A stretch of 64,000 bases of DNA from assembly GCA_021292105.1 (NCBI GenBank), contig CM037871.1, forward strand, positions 13,786,696 through 13,850,695. The letters run 5' to 3'. Positions 24,193 through 36,334 of this stretch are shown here, piece by piece (positions within the stretch are counted from its first letter, which is position 1; every line of letters begins with the position of its first letter). Below the pieces are notes generated by a model. The model saw only the letters and a program-made list of their open reading frames with translations. It was not told the origin of the DNA and ran no database searches. Source of the stretch: Anadara kagoshimensis (lineage: Eukaryota > Mollusca > Bivalvia > Arcoida > Arcidae). Position numbers and translations under genes: made by a program.

Positions 24193-24603
24193 TTGTTCTG
24201 AGCCAAGAATTTAATTTCACTTTTTAATTTTTATTTTCAATGCGTTTCGTCATCAGATCACCTACCGTAGTGGTTACACAATAAACAGAAGAGTTATTTC
24301 ATCCTGTGTATAGTTTGGAAAATAAGTGACGTGTTTCTTTAAGAAGATGGCCCGAGTAATCGACGGTTGTAAATTAAACTTATTTAAATTTACGAAATGT
24401 TGCTATTTGTAATTCAGTTTAAATCATTTTAAATATCAAAAATGATTATTTTACTTTTTAAGTTTCTCGTGTCTTTTACGCAAAAAAGTGAAAGTATTAC
24501 CAAGTTCATGACCATTATGAACGCCGACGGACAGATCAGTCCTTTTAAAAAATAAATATAAATTTACCTATAAATTATTTTTTAAAATCATTCCATCCAT
24601 ATG

Positions 24604-24925
24604 CAGGGACGGATCCAGGAGTTTTTTTAAAGGGGGGGGGGGGGGGGTTGAGAACTAGTACTATCCAGGATTTTGTAAAAGGGGGGGGGGGATTGATAAC
24701 TATACAGGATTTTTTGAAAGGGGGATGAGAATTATATCAATGCTAGATGCGAGCGCCGAAGGCGCGAGCCGCGTCCAGAGACGATGGGTCTAGGGCAGAG
24801 CCCCGATGGGGGCCAGAAAATAATTTTAATAAGTCAATATCTGACTTTCTCTCTCCCTCTCTTTAATTTTTTCAAAGGGGGGGGTTGCAACCCCCGCAAC
24901 TCCCCCCCCCCTAAATCCGCCACTG
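24604..24925. mobile_element. 322-bp MITE, CAGGGACGGATCCAG ends, ATATG duplication
   Basis: The left end CAGGGACGGATCC is matched by the right end AAATCCGCCACTG as an imperfect terminal inverted repeat. ATATG flanks both sides (24599-24603 and 24926-24930). The interior has runs of 9-18 G (24641-24658, 24690-24699) and G/C-rich duplications. CAG-type ends resemble hAT MITEs, but those give 8-bp duplications; only 5 bp match here. The superfamily is left open. Confidence 0.6.
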
Positions 24926-24999
24926 ATATGACAATGTTATCAAATAGACTTGACTACAAATTTCATGAAAATCGCTTAAAGACTCAAATAAAGTATAAT

Positions 25000-26174
25000 A
25001 TCCGTGGTAAATGATAGTACATTTCTATCATTTACTATGCTATATAACGGTATGTTGTCACCGTATCTAAGGCCACCGATAACATCTTTACCTGAAATGC
25101 CCGGATGTCCGGAACCGAGAAAATTGAGATCTTATCGATTTAACGTGAAAAAATAAAAGAATATTTTATCATTTTAGGCCAGTTGATGCATAGATCACTG
25201 TGCACATGATTTAGCCGATATTGGTCATTATTCAATTTAAAATAAGTCTAAATAGAGACAAGTCTAAGTTATTATTATTTTTTAATTATTTTTACAATCA
25301 CGGTCGCACACAAAACCATATATAAGCAATATTTTTAAATTTTTTTACACTATACTGTAACCACACTATTGATAGCATGGCGAGGTTTGTTCACACATGA
25401 CGTCACAGCGTGTGTTCTTCTCACCTCCAACACAAAAGAGCTGCAGCGATGATTTTCGGCAATTTCCAAATAGCGAATATTTATCTTAATGAAATAATTT
25501 TTTATTTTTTTGAATTTTTTATTAATATTATACTTATAACTATCGATTTTGGTCATAATCCCCTAGACTTCAGTATCCCTTTAAATACTACTCAGTAGGA
25601 TAGCCAAGTCCAAATTGTGCGTTGGTTTTAATTTTTGAGACCTTCCGCGGTAAATAAAAAGGGATTACTTTTTGGCGAGTGTCTGAACCCGAAAAAAATT
25701 CGCCATTTTCAGAATCGTTTTTATACCATCAAATTAACATTTCTAGCTACGAATATGATGCAATCGTGTGAGGGATTAACTAAACTAAAAAGTCCGAGAT
25801 AAAACGCCACATTTGCTTAAAATAACTGATATCCTGACGATAACCGATTTCTCTTAAAAATCAACAGAAATTTCTTCTCCATTTTTGAAACTGGTACGTT
25901 TTTTTGTGTAAAGAATAGTTTTCCTAGAAATTTTAATACAATGTCAGAAAATTATTATAGTATACGCCAGTAAATTATCGTACCCTGGTGCATGAGGGTA
26001 AAATATGCGAAAATCGCAAAAATCCAACAGCATGATTTCAGTACGCCTTATTATCAATGAAAACTAATATGACCGCGACCTTGATAAGCATTGTTCCAAC
26101 GTAATGACGTAAACAACGTTCCCCGTTTCAAATATATAGGTCAACTGTCTACTGCATACACAGTACACGGAATG
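25000..26174. other. Non-coding stretch
   Basis: No gene is supported. TCAGTAGGATAGCCAA at 25592-25607 is matched in inverted orientation at about 31727-31742. A segment around 25880 (AACTGGTACGTTTTTTTGTG) recurs in direct orientation near 31350. Confidence 0.5.
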
Positions 26175-26394
26175 TACAGTACAGACCTGTCGAAAGTTTA
26201 ACACTAAGCTAACCAAAAGAAGTCAAAGCTCGACTGCCGAGTGCCTTAGGTATGGAAAGGTAGCGGTCGAAAAGCTGCCAAGAGATAGATGGCAACTGCT
26301 GTCGATATAAACACCAAACGAGGGACCAATATGGGCTGTCAATTCGGCACCAATTCGTTAGCTGGGTGCTAAACTTTGGACAGTCTGTACTGTA
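26175..26394. mobile_element. 220-bp MITE with CAGTACAGAC ends and TA duplication
   Basis: Imperfect inverted ends of about 40 bp: TACAGTACAGACCTGTCGAA, AGTTTAACACTAAGCTAAC on the left against the reverse complement of GTTAGCTGGGTGCTAAACTT, TGGACAGTCTGTACTGTA on the right. TA at both outer edges fits the Tc1/mariner target rule. There is no coding capacity. Confidence 0.7.
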
Positions 26395-27973
26395 TTTAGC
26401 GATTTTTTAATTTTTTAATTTTTTTTTTTTGCAAGAGGCATCCTCACCTGGAAGGTTTGCAGGACATGATTTAGGACCCCAAATAAATAAATAGGGCCTA
26501 CATTAAATAAATTAAATAAATAAATATGTACAGAGACATAAGGAGCTAGGATACAAAATGTCTAGCAGGTTAGAGATGATAATAAATAAATAAATAACTT
26601 GATAAATAAGTAATAAAATAAGAAATTTTACAGAAAATTAAGTTAGAACTGGTACACAATATATCAGCAGTTTAAATAAATAAATAAATAAATTAGAAAT
26701 TGTACAGAGAAATAAGTTAGAGCTGGGACACAATAGGTTGAGCTGGTTAGTGATGATAAATAGAGTAAATAAATAAAAAGAGATCAAAATAAGTTGCATT
26801 TTGTCTTTCCTCAAGGTACTAACATGAAATGGATGTGGTATGGGTACCATCAAAGTAACCTCAGATATTTTTTTGTAAAAATAAATAAAATAAATATTTT
26901 GATATGAACAAAATTAACAATTAGAATATAAAAGATATTGAATACTAAAAAGTTAAAAACTTTTATGAACAGGCAGATAGTTAAACATTTTGTCATACTG
27001 TTGTTTGTTTAATGAATGACAAATGGGTCATAATAGCATTTAAAAGGACTAAAAACTGTCTAAATTATCAATTAATTTAAAAAACTACACAAACAGGTGA
27101 TTTTTTTTGGGGGACAGGTACTTTCTAGTTGTTCTGGCTGTGATAAATAGATAAATCATTCACAAATAAATAAAAACTATGTGTACCGGTATATTCTGTA
27201 CAGGATCATATGGCAGTGTTCATTCTAGAAAGGGACTGTTGATTCTTTATTTTGCCAAATGGCACCATTGTAAAGGTCGTAGTGGGCCACATTTGAAATT
27301 AGATTTCAAATGCAAGTTCAAAATATTTTATAACATTGTCATATATAAAAGCCACAATATATAAAACTATTACATACTTCATTAACAAAAGCTTTTACAT
27401 CCAGCCTAAAAGACTTACAGTCACATCAAACATTGGATGTATGCAACATTATTGATGTTATTGGTTATTAGAGAAATTTTATTAGAAATGAACCCATCTG
27501 AAAAAATCCTAGATGAACACCCATGGTTATTACTGTTTACACATAGTGGAACATTTTTCAAAGAAAAATGCATTATGTGTGACTAAACCAACTTTGTAAA
27601 TTGTAATAATGTTGAATGTCTCATTTCATGTAAAATTAAAACATAACAATATCTGTAATACACTAGGAATTAAATATCATCAGACATTTGTGAATGTTTC
27701 ATTTTATATAAAAAAATCAACACATATCAATATCCGTAACATACTGGGAATTATATACCATTACACATTTATGAATCGAATGCTTCTCTTGATACTGAAT
27801 ATACCCCTTTTCTTCACCACATGCAATGCTTTTTCATGCACCCATGTCTGAAGTAGCATACAGGTAACAACATATGTTAAAATCTTACTATGTCATAAAG
27901 TTTGTCAGTTCTCTTGGTGAGGGCTGAGTTTTGCCTAAGGGATGAAGCTTAACTATTTTGAGTTAGGAGCCCA
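26395..27973. other. Non-coding, TAAA-rich
   Basis: Scattered short AATAAATA tracts (26490-26700) and AT-rich sequence. Short open frames here (for example 27179-27364) show no domain or codon pattern. Confidence 0.6.
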
Positions 27974-28558
27974 GGCCCCGGTTTCACAATCATTCCTTAA
28001 CTTAAGAATTTCCTTAACTTATGTTTTTTCCTTAAATTTAAGATTTTTCCTAAAGTTAAGGAAAAAAGCGTTTCACAATATTTTCCTTACTTAAATGTTT
28101 CCTTAACTTAAGATTTTTTTCCTTAAATATTTAAGGATGCAAAATCATTTCCTTAAATATTTAAGGAAATCTCCGTAGGAAAAAAAATGGCGTGTTTTTT
28201 AGACGCCTGGGACAAATATTTATTATATATTACTGATCACATTGCCTTTAAACGCCGAGGAGGAGAAAAGAGAAAGTTTTTCGCCGGCTTTCATTACTAG
28301 ATGAATTAAACAAACGTTTTTTTCACCGGCTTTCACCTGTAGATCTCTTTATATCTAAGTGAAAAAAGGAGGTCAATGGGCCTTAAACGCTCACCTGAGC
28401 AGGTATTGCCCTTATCACGGCCAATTAATTACAGAAAAAATCTAAATTTTCAGGAGTTGGGACCAATTATAAGAATATTTGCAAATTAATTATGTCTTGA
28501 GAATGCTTTATATAATATATCTAAAGTCTACATGCAGTATATTTATAAACAGCAAAAA

Positions 28559-28589
<31 letters not shown>

Positions 28590-29991
28590 ATTAATTAATT
28601 AATCTAATTTAAAAAAGTGCGATATCGTTTACGCAACCTTGGTAACATTCCAATACGTCGATTTTTTATTTATTTATTATTTTTATTTATTATGGATAAG
28701 TCAACTTATTTTGTGACATATCATATCATAAAATGTTAGCTGTACTCTTCGGGCGTATGTGACATGTTTACGTGACTTCTCTGAATTGCGGTCAATTGGT
28801 CATTTTCTTATAGAGGAAACGGATTGTATTTTCACGAGAAAAAAACCCTGTTTCCTATTATATCTTAAATAGATTCTTACACTCGAGTTTATGTAATATC
28901 AAGAATTCATTAGTCTCGTTGCATAAAAATTATTTAACTCATTTAATGTATTTTATATTACATAACCTCATGTAAGACCCTCAATATACTTGCCTATACA
29001 AAATGTTAACATGAAGTTTTTCAGATATATTGACTGACTGATATCACTAATTTCAGCAATTTCCCCCTCAAGTGCCTTGTCATTTTCCATTTTTGGGTCC
29101 TACAGCTGAGACTTGTGCAGGGCCCCAGGAGGGCATACACCTTCTCATCTGTGCAATTTCGAAAGCATGATAGCTGACTTATATCATCAAATTGGTCCAG
29201 TAGTTTTGGAGAAGATTAAAATGTAAAGTTTACACACGACGGAAAATGCACGACACATGGCAAACAACGCATGTCGGACGGGAGTGACCGCAATAGCTCA
29301 CCTGAGCTAAAAAAAAAACAATCGCAGTTAATTTGTTATACGTCTGTATGATCTAAAAAGCAATAACAGATCATAAAAATAAATGATAAAAAATACTGAG
29401 TATGCAGCTTACACTATTCACAGATTGTTCATTGCATGGTAATTTCGGCCTTCCTCTTTTATTTCTACCGGACCTTTACAATTACCGAAAAAATCTCCCT
29501 CATTCTGTATTTTATTCTACAAGGTATTTCGCCCAGTTAGCCTTTTTTTTAAAAATATTTTATTTATTTATATAATATATTTTTATACAAATAATATTAT
29601 TTATAATCATTCTCCCTGAACCTTTATTTTATTACATATAGGACTGTTTGTGTAAACATAATTGTAGACTTTTATTATTCAAGATTGTATACCTCGAAAA
29701 CGTATTCCTAACACTTAACAGTGGTGCTAAAAATAATCGAGGAAAATCCGAATCGAAGATGAAGAAGCAGGTTTTTATAATACTTTTTATGTTTTAAACG
29801 CAAAAGATTTCCAAAGAGTCCGCTCGTATGCTTGAAAAAATTTCCTTAGTTAAGATTTTCCTTAAATATTTAAGGAAAATTTAAGGAAACATTGTGAAAC
29901 GCGATTTAAGGAAATTCTTAGCTAAGGACGAAAATATAGAAATTAGGATAAGGAAATTCTTAAGTTAAGGAATGATTGTGAAACCGGGGCC
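27974..29991. mobile_element. 2.0-kb non-autonomous element with GGCCCCGGTTTCACAATC ends
   Basis: GGCCCCGGTTTCACAATCAT at 27974 has its reverse complement at 29972-29991. Subterminal copies of CCTTAACTTAAG and CCTTAAATATTTAAGG occur in inverted orientation at both ends, over about 190 bp. The inside has no transposase, a (TAAA)n run at 28556-28591, and a diverged foldback copy at 28870-28995. A clear target duplication is not seen. Ends of this kind occur in PIF/Harbinger-like elements, but that is a guess. Confidence 0.65.
28870..28995 (-). mobile_element. Foldback element, family 1, diverged copy
   Basis: Read on the minus strand, it follows the copy at 11141-11312: GGGTCTTACATGAGGTTATG, TGCAACGAG in the centre, CATAAACTCGAGTGTAAGA at the end. 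The arms have diverged so the hairpin is weaker. Confidence 0.6.
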
Positions 29992-31893
29992 AGCTCACTT
30001 CATTAAAGAATTTGTAACAGTAATAAATAGCTTAAATGTGTAAACATTAAGGGACCCAGACTGGATTTTAGAAGCCATTGTCTACTGGGCCCTTGCTTAT
30101 CTTCATCCCTGTACCTAGTTTCTTTCTTAATCTCATTTACCTGGTTATAAGTGAAATAATCTTGAATGGAGTGTGTATACCAACCAATCAATTCTAAATT
30201 TAACTGATAAATCAATAAATCTGGAATAGGCCTAGTGTGTTACAATTATTATTCTTTCAAACTAATAATGGGCATTTTGATAGATTGTGTCATTGATTTC
30301 ATTGCATTTGCATCAACTTATTTCTTAATGTTATTATCAAACCAGTTTCCATGAATTTTCCTGAAAGAAGGTGATTTTTATTTATCAGAATTTTACAATT
30401 TTACAGAAATTACTGAACTTTCTAAATATTTTACAGATCTGTATTTAATCATTATAATATGGACCTAAATTTTCAACCAAATCAAGTGAAATCCACATGA
30501 TTGGTATTAACCTTTCCTATTTCCTACTTCCACATAGACTATTTTAAATGTTATTTGTGTTATGTCAAGTTGATTTAAAACTTTTAATGAAGCAAAATAA
30601 TCAATATTTCATGTCTAAATTGTACTAAAATAATAATGCCGGGGTTATTGGCATTAGAACAGAAACTAAAACTTAAATAATAAAGACCAGTGCTGTGTTG
30701 ACTCTGGCTAAACTAATATGGGAGAGGTTCCCTCATTTTTGGGGAATATTTCATAAAGAAAACTCCAGTCTAACCCTCTTTAATGATGTTAGGTGATTTA
30801 TCCAATGATATGTACTGATATGACAGACAGGTCCTATTTATATTTTGCCAGCAAAGCAAAATCAGTTGGTCATTTTAAGTAATTCTGAGTCCCTAACTAG
30901 CCTTACATCAGCAGGTTGAACTGTACACTATATTGGTACAGATCCCGAGTCCATATGGGTAAAATTAGAACACATGTGTATCTAATTTGTTCGACAGCCA
31001 TGCAGATCAATCATACATGACAAATAAGGCTAAAAAGCTTGACTATTTTGTCCAAAATACACGACGACATTTTCTGCATGCTAAAATTGTGATCGAAGCG
31101 GGACGAATGCTAATCAAATATGTCCGACTGGAAGTAGTTCCAAAAAATCGGCAGATTAGACAAGAAATGGACAGAAAATACAATATTTTTAAGGAAAAAC
31201 TTACTTTATTTCAACAAAAAATACCTCCACAGCGTCTCTCGATTATCAAACTTATGAAGCTGTCTTAGCATTTCTGTGTCAAATTAGCCGGAAAGGGGCG
31301 GCCCGTGATCGAGAATTCGGCAATGTCATCGATTTTTTCGACATTTAAAACTGGTACGTTTTTTGTGTAAAGAAAATTATTTGACAAATTATACATCAAA
31401 ATAACCATGAGAAAAAGTTCTTTCCGTTCATGTAAAAACATCTTTGTTGCATGAGGAGCTGCGTGCACAGAATTATATTTTTTAAAGTTTCAATTTTCAA
31501 TATTTCGCCGGTGCCTAACATTCAATCACGATTTAAATTGTTAAATTCTCACTGACGTCTTTAATGACTTACTTTTGTCCTTAAAATACTACAAATAGTA
31601 TTAAGAACTCGCAGTGAAATAAATATTATGTAATTTTGCCGCCTCGAGTAAATTCAAATTTTTGACAATTTTTTTCACTTTGTCTGCGCGTGAAATTTTG
31701 TTTGATGAATCAATGCGCTGGCCGGGTTGGCTATCCTACTGACTGTCTACCTGTGACGACTTTAAAGAATCCGCTCAGGTAATTTTTTTTACAGCTGCTC
31801 TTTGAGCTTTAAATAATATAACGATGTGACTTCTATCGCTATTCAGTGAAGACTAATCACTATGACAATGTGCAAACTCTTATAATATATAGG
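29992..31893. other. Non-coding stretch, one unexplained 94-codon frame
   Basis: The frame at 30987-31268 (+) encodes a Lys/Arg-rich peptide with no ATG at its start, no splice-site support and no family I recognise. I do not claim it as a gene. The rest is AT-rich without repeats except the inverted TCAGTAGGATAGCCAA partner at 31727-31742. Confidence 0.5.
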
Positions 31894-32711
31894 TCGACAA
31901 AGATAAAGTGGCACATCCGGGGAGTATAGTTTTTATAAACACATTTTGTAAACACGGGTGTTATTAAAAAGACCTTCATGACATAAAATTATTAAGCAGG
32001 AATATATCTACGGAATTGGCTCAGTGGTCTTTAGTTGTTGTGTTATCATGGATTGTGTAAATAACAGAGCGCAAGTTCGAATCCCCGAAAGTGTATACTA
32101 CTTTATCTTTAATTTTTTGTTTTTCTTTCTTTTTATTTCCAAGACTTTCATTTTCACAAAAAAATTAATTTTCTCTGTAAAAACACATAAACAACGGAGC
32201 CGTTTAAAATATTTCTATAAAAAAAATTAAAGATAAATTTCATATAATTTTATATGTGTGTTACAAAAAGCTATGTCTATATGTTTAGAGCCAATAAAGG
32301 CTTATTGAATTTAATATTTCTTGTGTGAATCATTTAATGTTTAATAATGTCTCTGCTTAGATTTGGGTGGAAGTGATTATAGCTATGGCGGTAGTCGTAG
32401 TATTTAATACATTTTCCAAAAAATAATGAATTTAAAGTTATTGGTCATTTGATTAATTAAGCAAGCAATTCATGTTTCTGCTGAGAAAAATACGGAAAAT
32501 ACTAAGATTAAAAATGAATAAAAATTAACAGTTGTGAGGATCCGAACCATCAACTCTATGTAGTAAATCAAGACCTATCTGTTGTTCCGCTGAGCTACCT
32601 CAGTGATATAGAAGAGCCGGTGTAAAATCGAATATATCAACTTACGCAGTCACACCCGTGTTTATGAATTGTATTTGTAATTGCCCGGGTGTGCAACTTT
32701 ATCTTTGTCGA
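31894..32711. mobile_element. 818-bp element with inverted ends, each followed by a tRNA-like head
   Basis: TCGACAAAGATAAAGTGGCA at 31894 has an imperfect inverted partner ending at 32711. The arms match for about 70 bp, including AAACACGGGTGT. Inside each arm is an inward-facing tRNA-like sequence: + strand at 32018-32090 (GGCTCAGTGG ... GTTCGAATCCCC) and - strand at 32618-32535 (TAGCTCAGCGG ... GTTCGGATCC). Both are followed by T-rich tracts. The symmetrical arrangement suggests a composite or dimerised tRNA-derived element. Confidence 0.6.
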
Positions 32712-32769
32712 ATATTTAACAGCCGTTCTACAATATAGCGGAGCAATCAGTGAGCGTTTACGTAATAGT

Positions 32770-32915
32770 TACTAACCGAGTCAGCGGGGTTCATCAATTT
32801 GAAACACCTGGGCACGTGCGTTTAGTGATCCCGAACCGCGAAGCGGTGAGGGATTACGAGCACGTGCCCAGGTGTTTCAAATTGATGGACCCCGACGACG
32901 AGGTTCGTAACTGAC
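32770..32915. mobile_element. Foldback element, family 2 (AAACACCTGGGCACGTGC)
   Basis: Imperfect arms of about 50 bp: GGGGTTCATCAATTTGAAAC, ACCTGGGCACGTGC on the left and their reverse complement on the right, with a smaller internal palindrome CCGCGAAGCGG in the loop. The same core forms the hairpin at 38426-38532. It lies 18 bp left of the Transib-like element. Confidence 0.75.
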
Positions 32916-34259
32916 TTACACGATGACAATAATCACTGTGGTACAGCGTACACGGGATATTACAGCATAAAATGAGCCAAACAGCCCATGTAAACAACAC
33001 CAGCGTTAGTCGAAAGCCGATTTTTGACTTATCTGTCCATTTTAACATCTGATGGTGTATTGGGTCATCAATCGGACACATAAATGATTCTACTGAAATA
33101 GCTAACTGCATGTGATACACTGTTTAAACACTGAAACAAATTGATGAAGCGTTAGTGCTCACCTGTGATTTTGACGTCGCTGGGAGTTTCTTTCCAATAT
33201 TTCAACTTTCACTTGATAATTAAAAATTCCGAAGCGTACAATTCCTCAAAGATGTTCAGAACTACATGTCCACCAATTTTTAACTCAATGTATTGCGAAA
33301 TAAAGGAGCAGGAGACGTTTAAAGATCGACGCGGTGTACTGGGAATTGATTCTCGCCATCGTTTTAGTGTACCGGGAATTGCGAGGTTACGGTTACAGAG
33401 AATCGTGTATAACATTATTTTCAAGTCTTAATTTTTAAAGAAATTTGAAATTGCGAATGTATGATACAGTTTGTATGCATGGTGCATACAATAATAAATA
33501 AGTTTTATGGTGCAAGTTAATATTAGGTGTTCATAGAAAAGGCTCTAACCTCGATTTCAAAATTTAATTAGGTAGATCGCCAATATTAAGAGGCATATAG
33601 TGATCCAATATTTTCATAAGAAATGTTTAACACTTAAGGATATCCAAACTTATATGGTATCCGAACTAGGAACATATGACCTTCCAACTCTAAAGTAAAA
33701 GTGTGGGTGGTGGGATTTAAACTCAACAGAAAGACCCTTGTTCTAGAAGACCTGCCATTGATGCAACCCCACTCGGAAAAGTCAATAAAGTCAATGATAT
33801 CGTTACGACTAACAGACAAGTTACATAATGGTATTATACCAAGTTTCCACAAATTTGAAATAATTAGTAGCCAAATTTCCAAAATTTGTGAAAATATAGT
33901 CCTTTTTAAAGTATTTTTCCACAAATTTGCTAAAATATATTACTTTTTGAAATAATTCCTCAGAAATTAGTAGCCAATGGCGATTTTGGCTACCAGGAAT
34001 GGAAACATACTATGTAGCCAGTTGTCATTTCACAGGAAATATATGTATTACATTTAATTCTGACAAAAGATCTTCCAATGAGAAATGCTTTCAGTTGGGT
34101 ACTAACTTACCAAGGCAAATGGCATTCTGCAGCCAGTTAGTGCTTGGTATATGTATCAAAAACAAACATACTAATCCATATCCGAATCACAATCCAGAAG
34201 CAAAGTATAAACTTTGGAACTGACAAGTTAGGTTATACGCGTGAACTTCCACCAGGGAA

Positions 34260-35060
34260 GTGAGACCGGGTGCTCCGGAAGGGTAAGCACCTCCTGTTTA
34301 GCTAGCTACACCCGCCACGCGTGTAATTAAAATTGTGTGAAAGGAACATGGAACTATGAGACGTCAAATATATCCAGGGCAATCCTGGACACAGAGACAT
34401 CAAACTTGTCAACAATACTGTGATCACGGCCATAAAACTATTTGAAGGCCTTGAAAAGCCTAGGCTTGCAATATCCCTGAGTCAACAATTTAATTATTTG
34501 CAAGCAGCCTACTTCGTTGTACAAAGTCCCCGTGGTGGGAACAAGCTCCGTACCATAGCGTATTAATTGAGAAACGAATATGATACACCATAAGCAGGAG
34601 AAGCAGGTATACTGCTGCATAAAAATGGAAAGTTGATAATAGAAAAATTGAAGTCATCACGTTTGTCATTAAGTTTCAAATGTAGCCTTTTGTGTGCGTC
34701 ATAATCCAGGTATAAGTCTAATTATGAAGCAGAACTTGAGGAATCAGCCGTGTCTTTCTAGTCTCCAAATTTAGGATTGTTAAGAGACAGAACGTCATCT
34801 ATATATCTGTATGTTGAGTTGAATGATTTGGCGATAGTCTTCTTTCCAGATTTAACAAGGTTCTGCATAAAGTCTGCTTCATAAGAATAAAGAAACAAAT
34901 CAGCATGCAATGGTGCACAGTTTGTAACCATTGGTATACCGATTGTTTGCTGAAAAACTATATTACCAAACACAACAAATATGTTATCTATCAAAAACTC
35001 CAAGATTTTGTTGATGGTATCTTCAGTATATTTTTGTTTCTAATGTATAATGCTTGACAA
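34260..35060 (-). pseudogene. Penelope-like (or related) reverse transcriptase remnant, copy A
   Basis: On the minus strand, FLIDNIFVVFGN, QQTIGIPMVTNCAPLHADLF, SYEADFM and YRYIDDVLSLNNPKFGD (catalytic Asp-Asp) are blocks of a reverse transcriptase (35003-34758). Downstream follow FNFSIINFPFLC-like, SQLIRYG and KLLTQGYCKPRLFKAFK (to about 34440). Some 20-25 codons after the DD block are missing and one frame change is present. A conserved 3' tail (34440-34150) includes GGAGGTGCTTACCCTTCCGG on the minus strand. Assignment to a Penelope-like clade is tentative; retroelement RT is certain. Confidence 0.7.
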
Positions 35061-35306
35061 AATAACCAGAATCCCAATTCAGCACCAGATATTTGTATCT
35101 TGGCTTACCGTTTTTGTAAAAGAAAGACAAGTGAATAATTTCTGTAAGACGTTCTTTCACTATTATTTAGAATGAGGGATAGTCGTGTAAAGTGTAATAA
35201 TACTTTATCATTATGATTAGAACTTGTTCTTGTCTATGGAATGATTATAATTGCCGAATCAAGGTAAAGCAAAACACGTTTCAAACAGCATCACGGATGA
35301 GTGGTC

Positions 35307-35308
<2 letters not shown>

Positions 35309-35388
<80 letters not shown>
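35309..35388. repeat. (TA)n microsatellite
   Basis: About 80 bp of pure alternating TA. The frames reading Tyr-Ile repeats through it are artefacts. Confidence 0.95.
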
Positions 35389-35390
<2 letters not shown>

Positions 35391-35485
35391 CTGTTCTTAT
35401 TTAGAGGTGGTGTTTATGTTAATATCACTAGACAATATAGCGTTATGACGTATAGAATGTGTGGAGGCTTTTTTCTATCTCATTT

Positions 35486-36334
35486 TACGAGGGCGACTCA
35501 ATAAGTAACTAGCCATCTCATTTCCGATTGTCCGACACTGTACATGGTTATACCCGGATACAAAATTGCACGCGTATCGAGATGTCAGTATGGTTTTAGG
35601 CACAGGGCAGCGTAACAGAACAAGTTTTTGATAAAAAAAAACCCGAATAGTTGCACATCTAATATTATAAAGGAATGAAAAAAGTCGAATATAATATTTT
35701 AGCAATTAAAATATTTCTGAAATGCTACGGTTATTCGCGTAGTAATGTGATAAACTAACAAGTCTAAAATGGTAATGTCTAAAAACTGGAAACTTTAAAT
35801 ACACAAAATTTGACCTTGCAAACCTTCATCGGGGATTTGCAGAAAAACGAATCAGTTGATATTAGAATTTTTTCTATATTATTTGATAAAATATATTTGC
35901 TTTTTGAACACACGAATTAAAAACAAATCTATAGAGTGGATTTTTTTGTGACAAAAATAAGGAAAATGACTTCAAAATAGGCACCAGTTGGGTCCCAAAA
36001 TCTCTTAGCAATGTGCAAATGGCAACCAAAGCATCAACATACAGCGCCCTATTGAAGCGTTTTATGTCAAAATGCGTCTAAAGCATGTATATGAGATTTA
36101 GATTCATTAATATGAGCCAGACAATAAAGCACAGAGATATTAGAGGACGTCATTTCAGGTTTGACAGTTGAGGATTGGGTCAATGGAAATCACCCTGTCT
36201 TTTTCAGTTCTTGGGTGATGAACATCGTTGGTATAAGTGTATCACACTAGAGGGCACTGAATTACATTAAAAAATAAGGGGTGGATCTAATCTGTAAATA
36301 AGTTAAGCTGGTTTCTTATTGATTCGCCCTCGTA
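35486..36334 (+). mobile_element. Internally deleted mariner nested in the Transib-like element
   Basis: The left end TACGAGGGCGACTCAATAAG (35486) and right end CTTATTGATTCGCCCTCGTA (to 36334) are inverted repeats with TA at both edges. At 849 bp it is shorter than a full mariner (about 1.3 kb). A C-terminal transposase trace is visible on the + strand near 36240-36320 (KCITLEG-like and LVSY). The same mariner, lacking its left end, is in copy 2 (about 61200-62258), so it was present before that element duplicated. Confidence 0.7.

Noticed and set aside
30987..31268. 94-codon basic frame as a gene
   Set aside because: No ATG, no splice sites, no recognised domain, and AT-rich surroundings. 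It could be chance.
33165..33431. Open frame with copies at 36894-37253, 59509-59832 and 62819-63106
   Set aside because: It is conserved only because it lies in the long terminal inverted repeats of the CACTGTG elements; the frame is not maintained beyond them.
35251..35504. Tyr-Ile repeat proteins
   Set aside because: They are translations of a (TA)n microsatellite.
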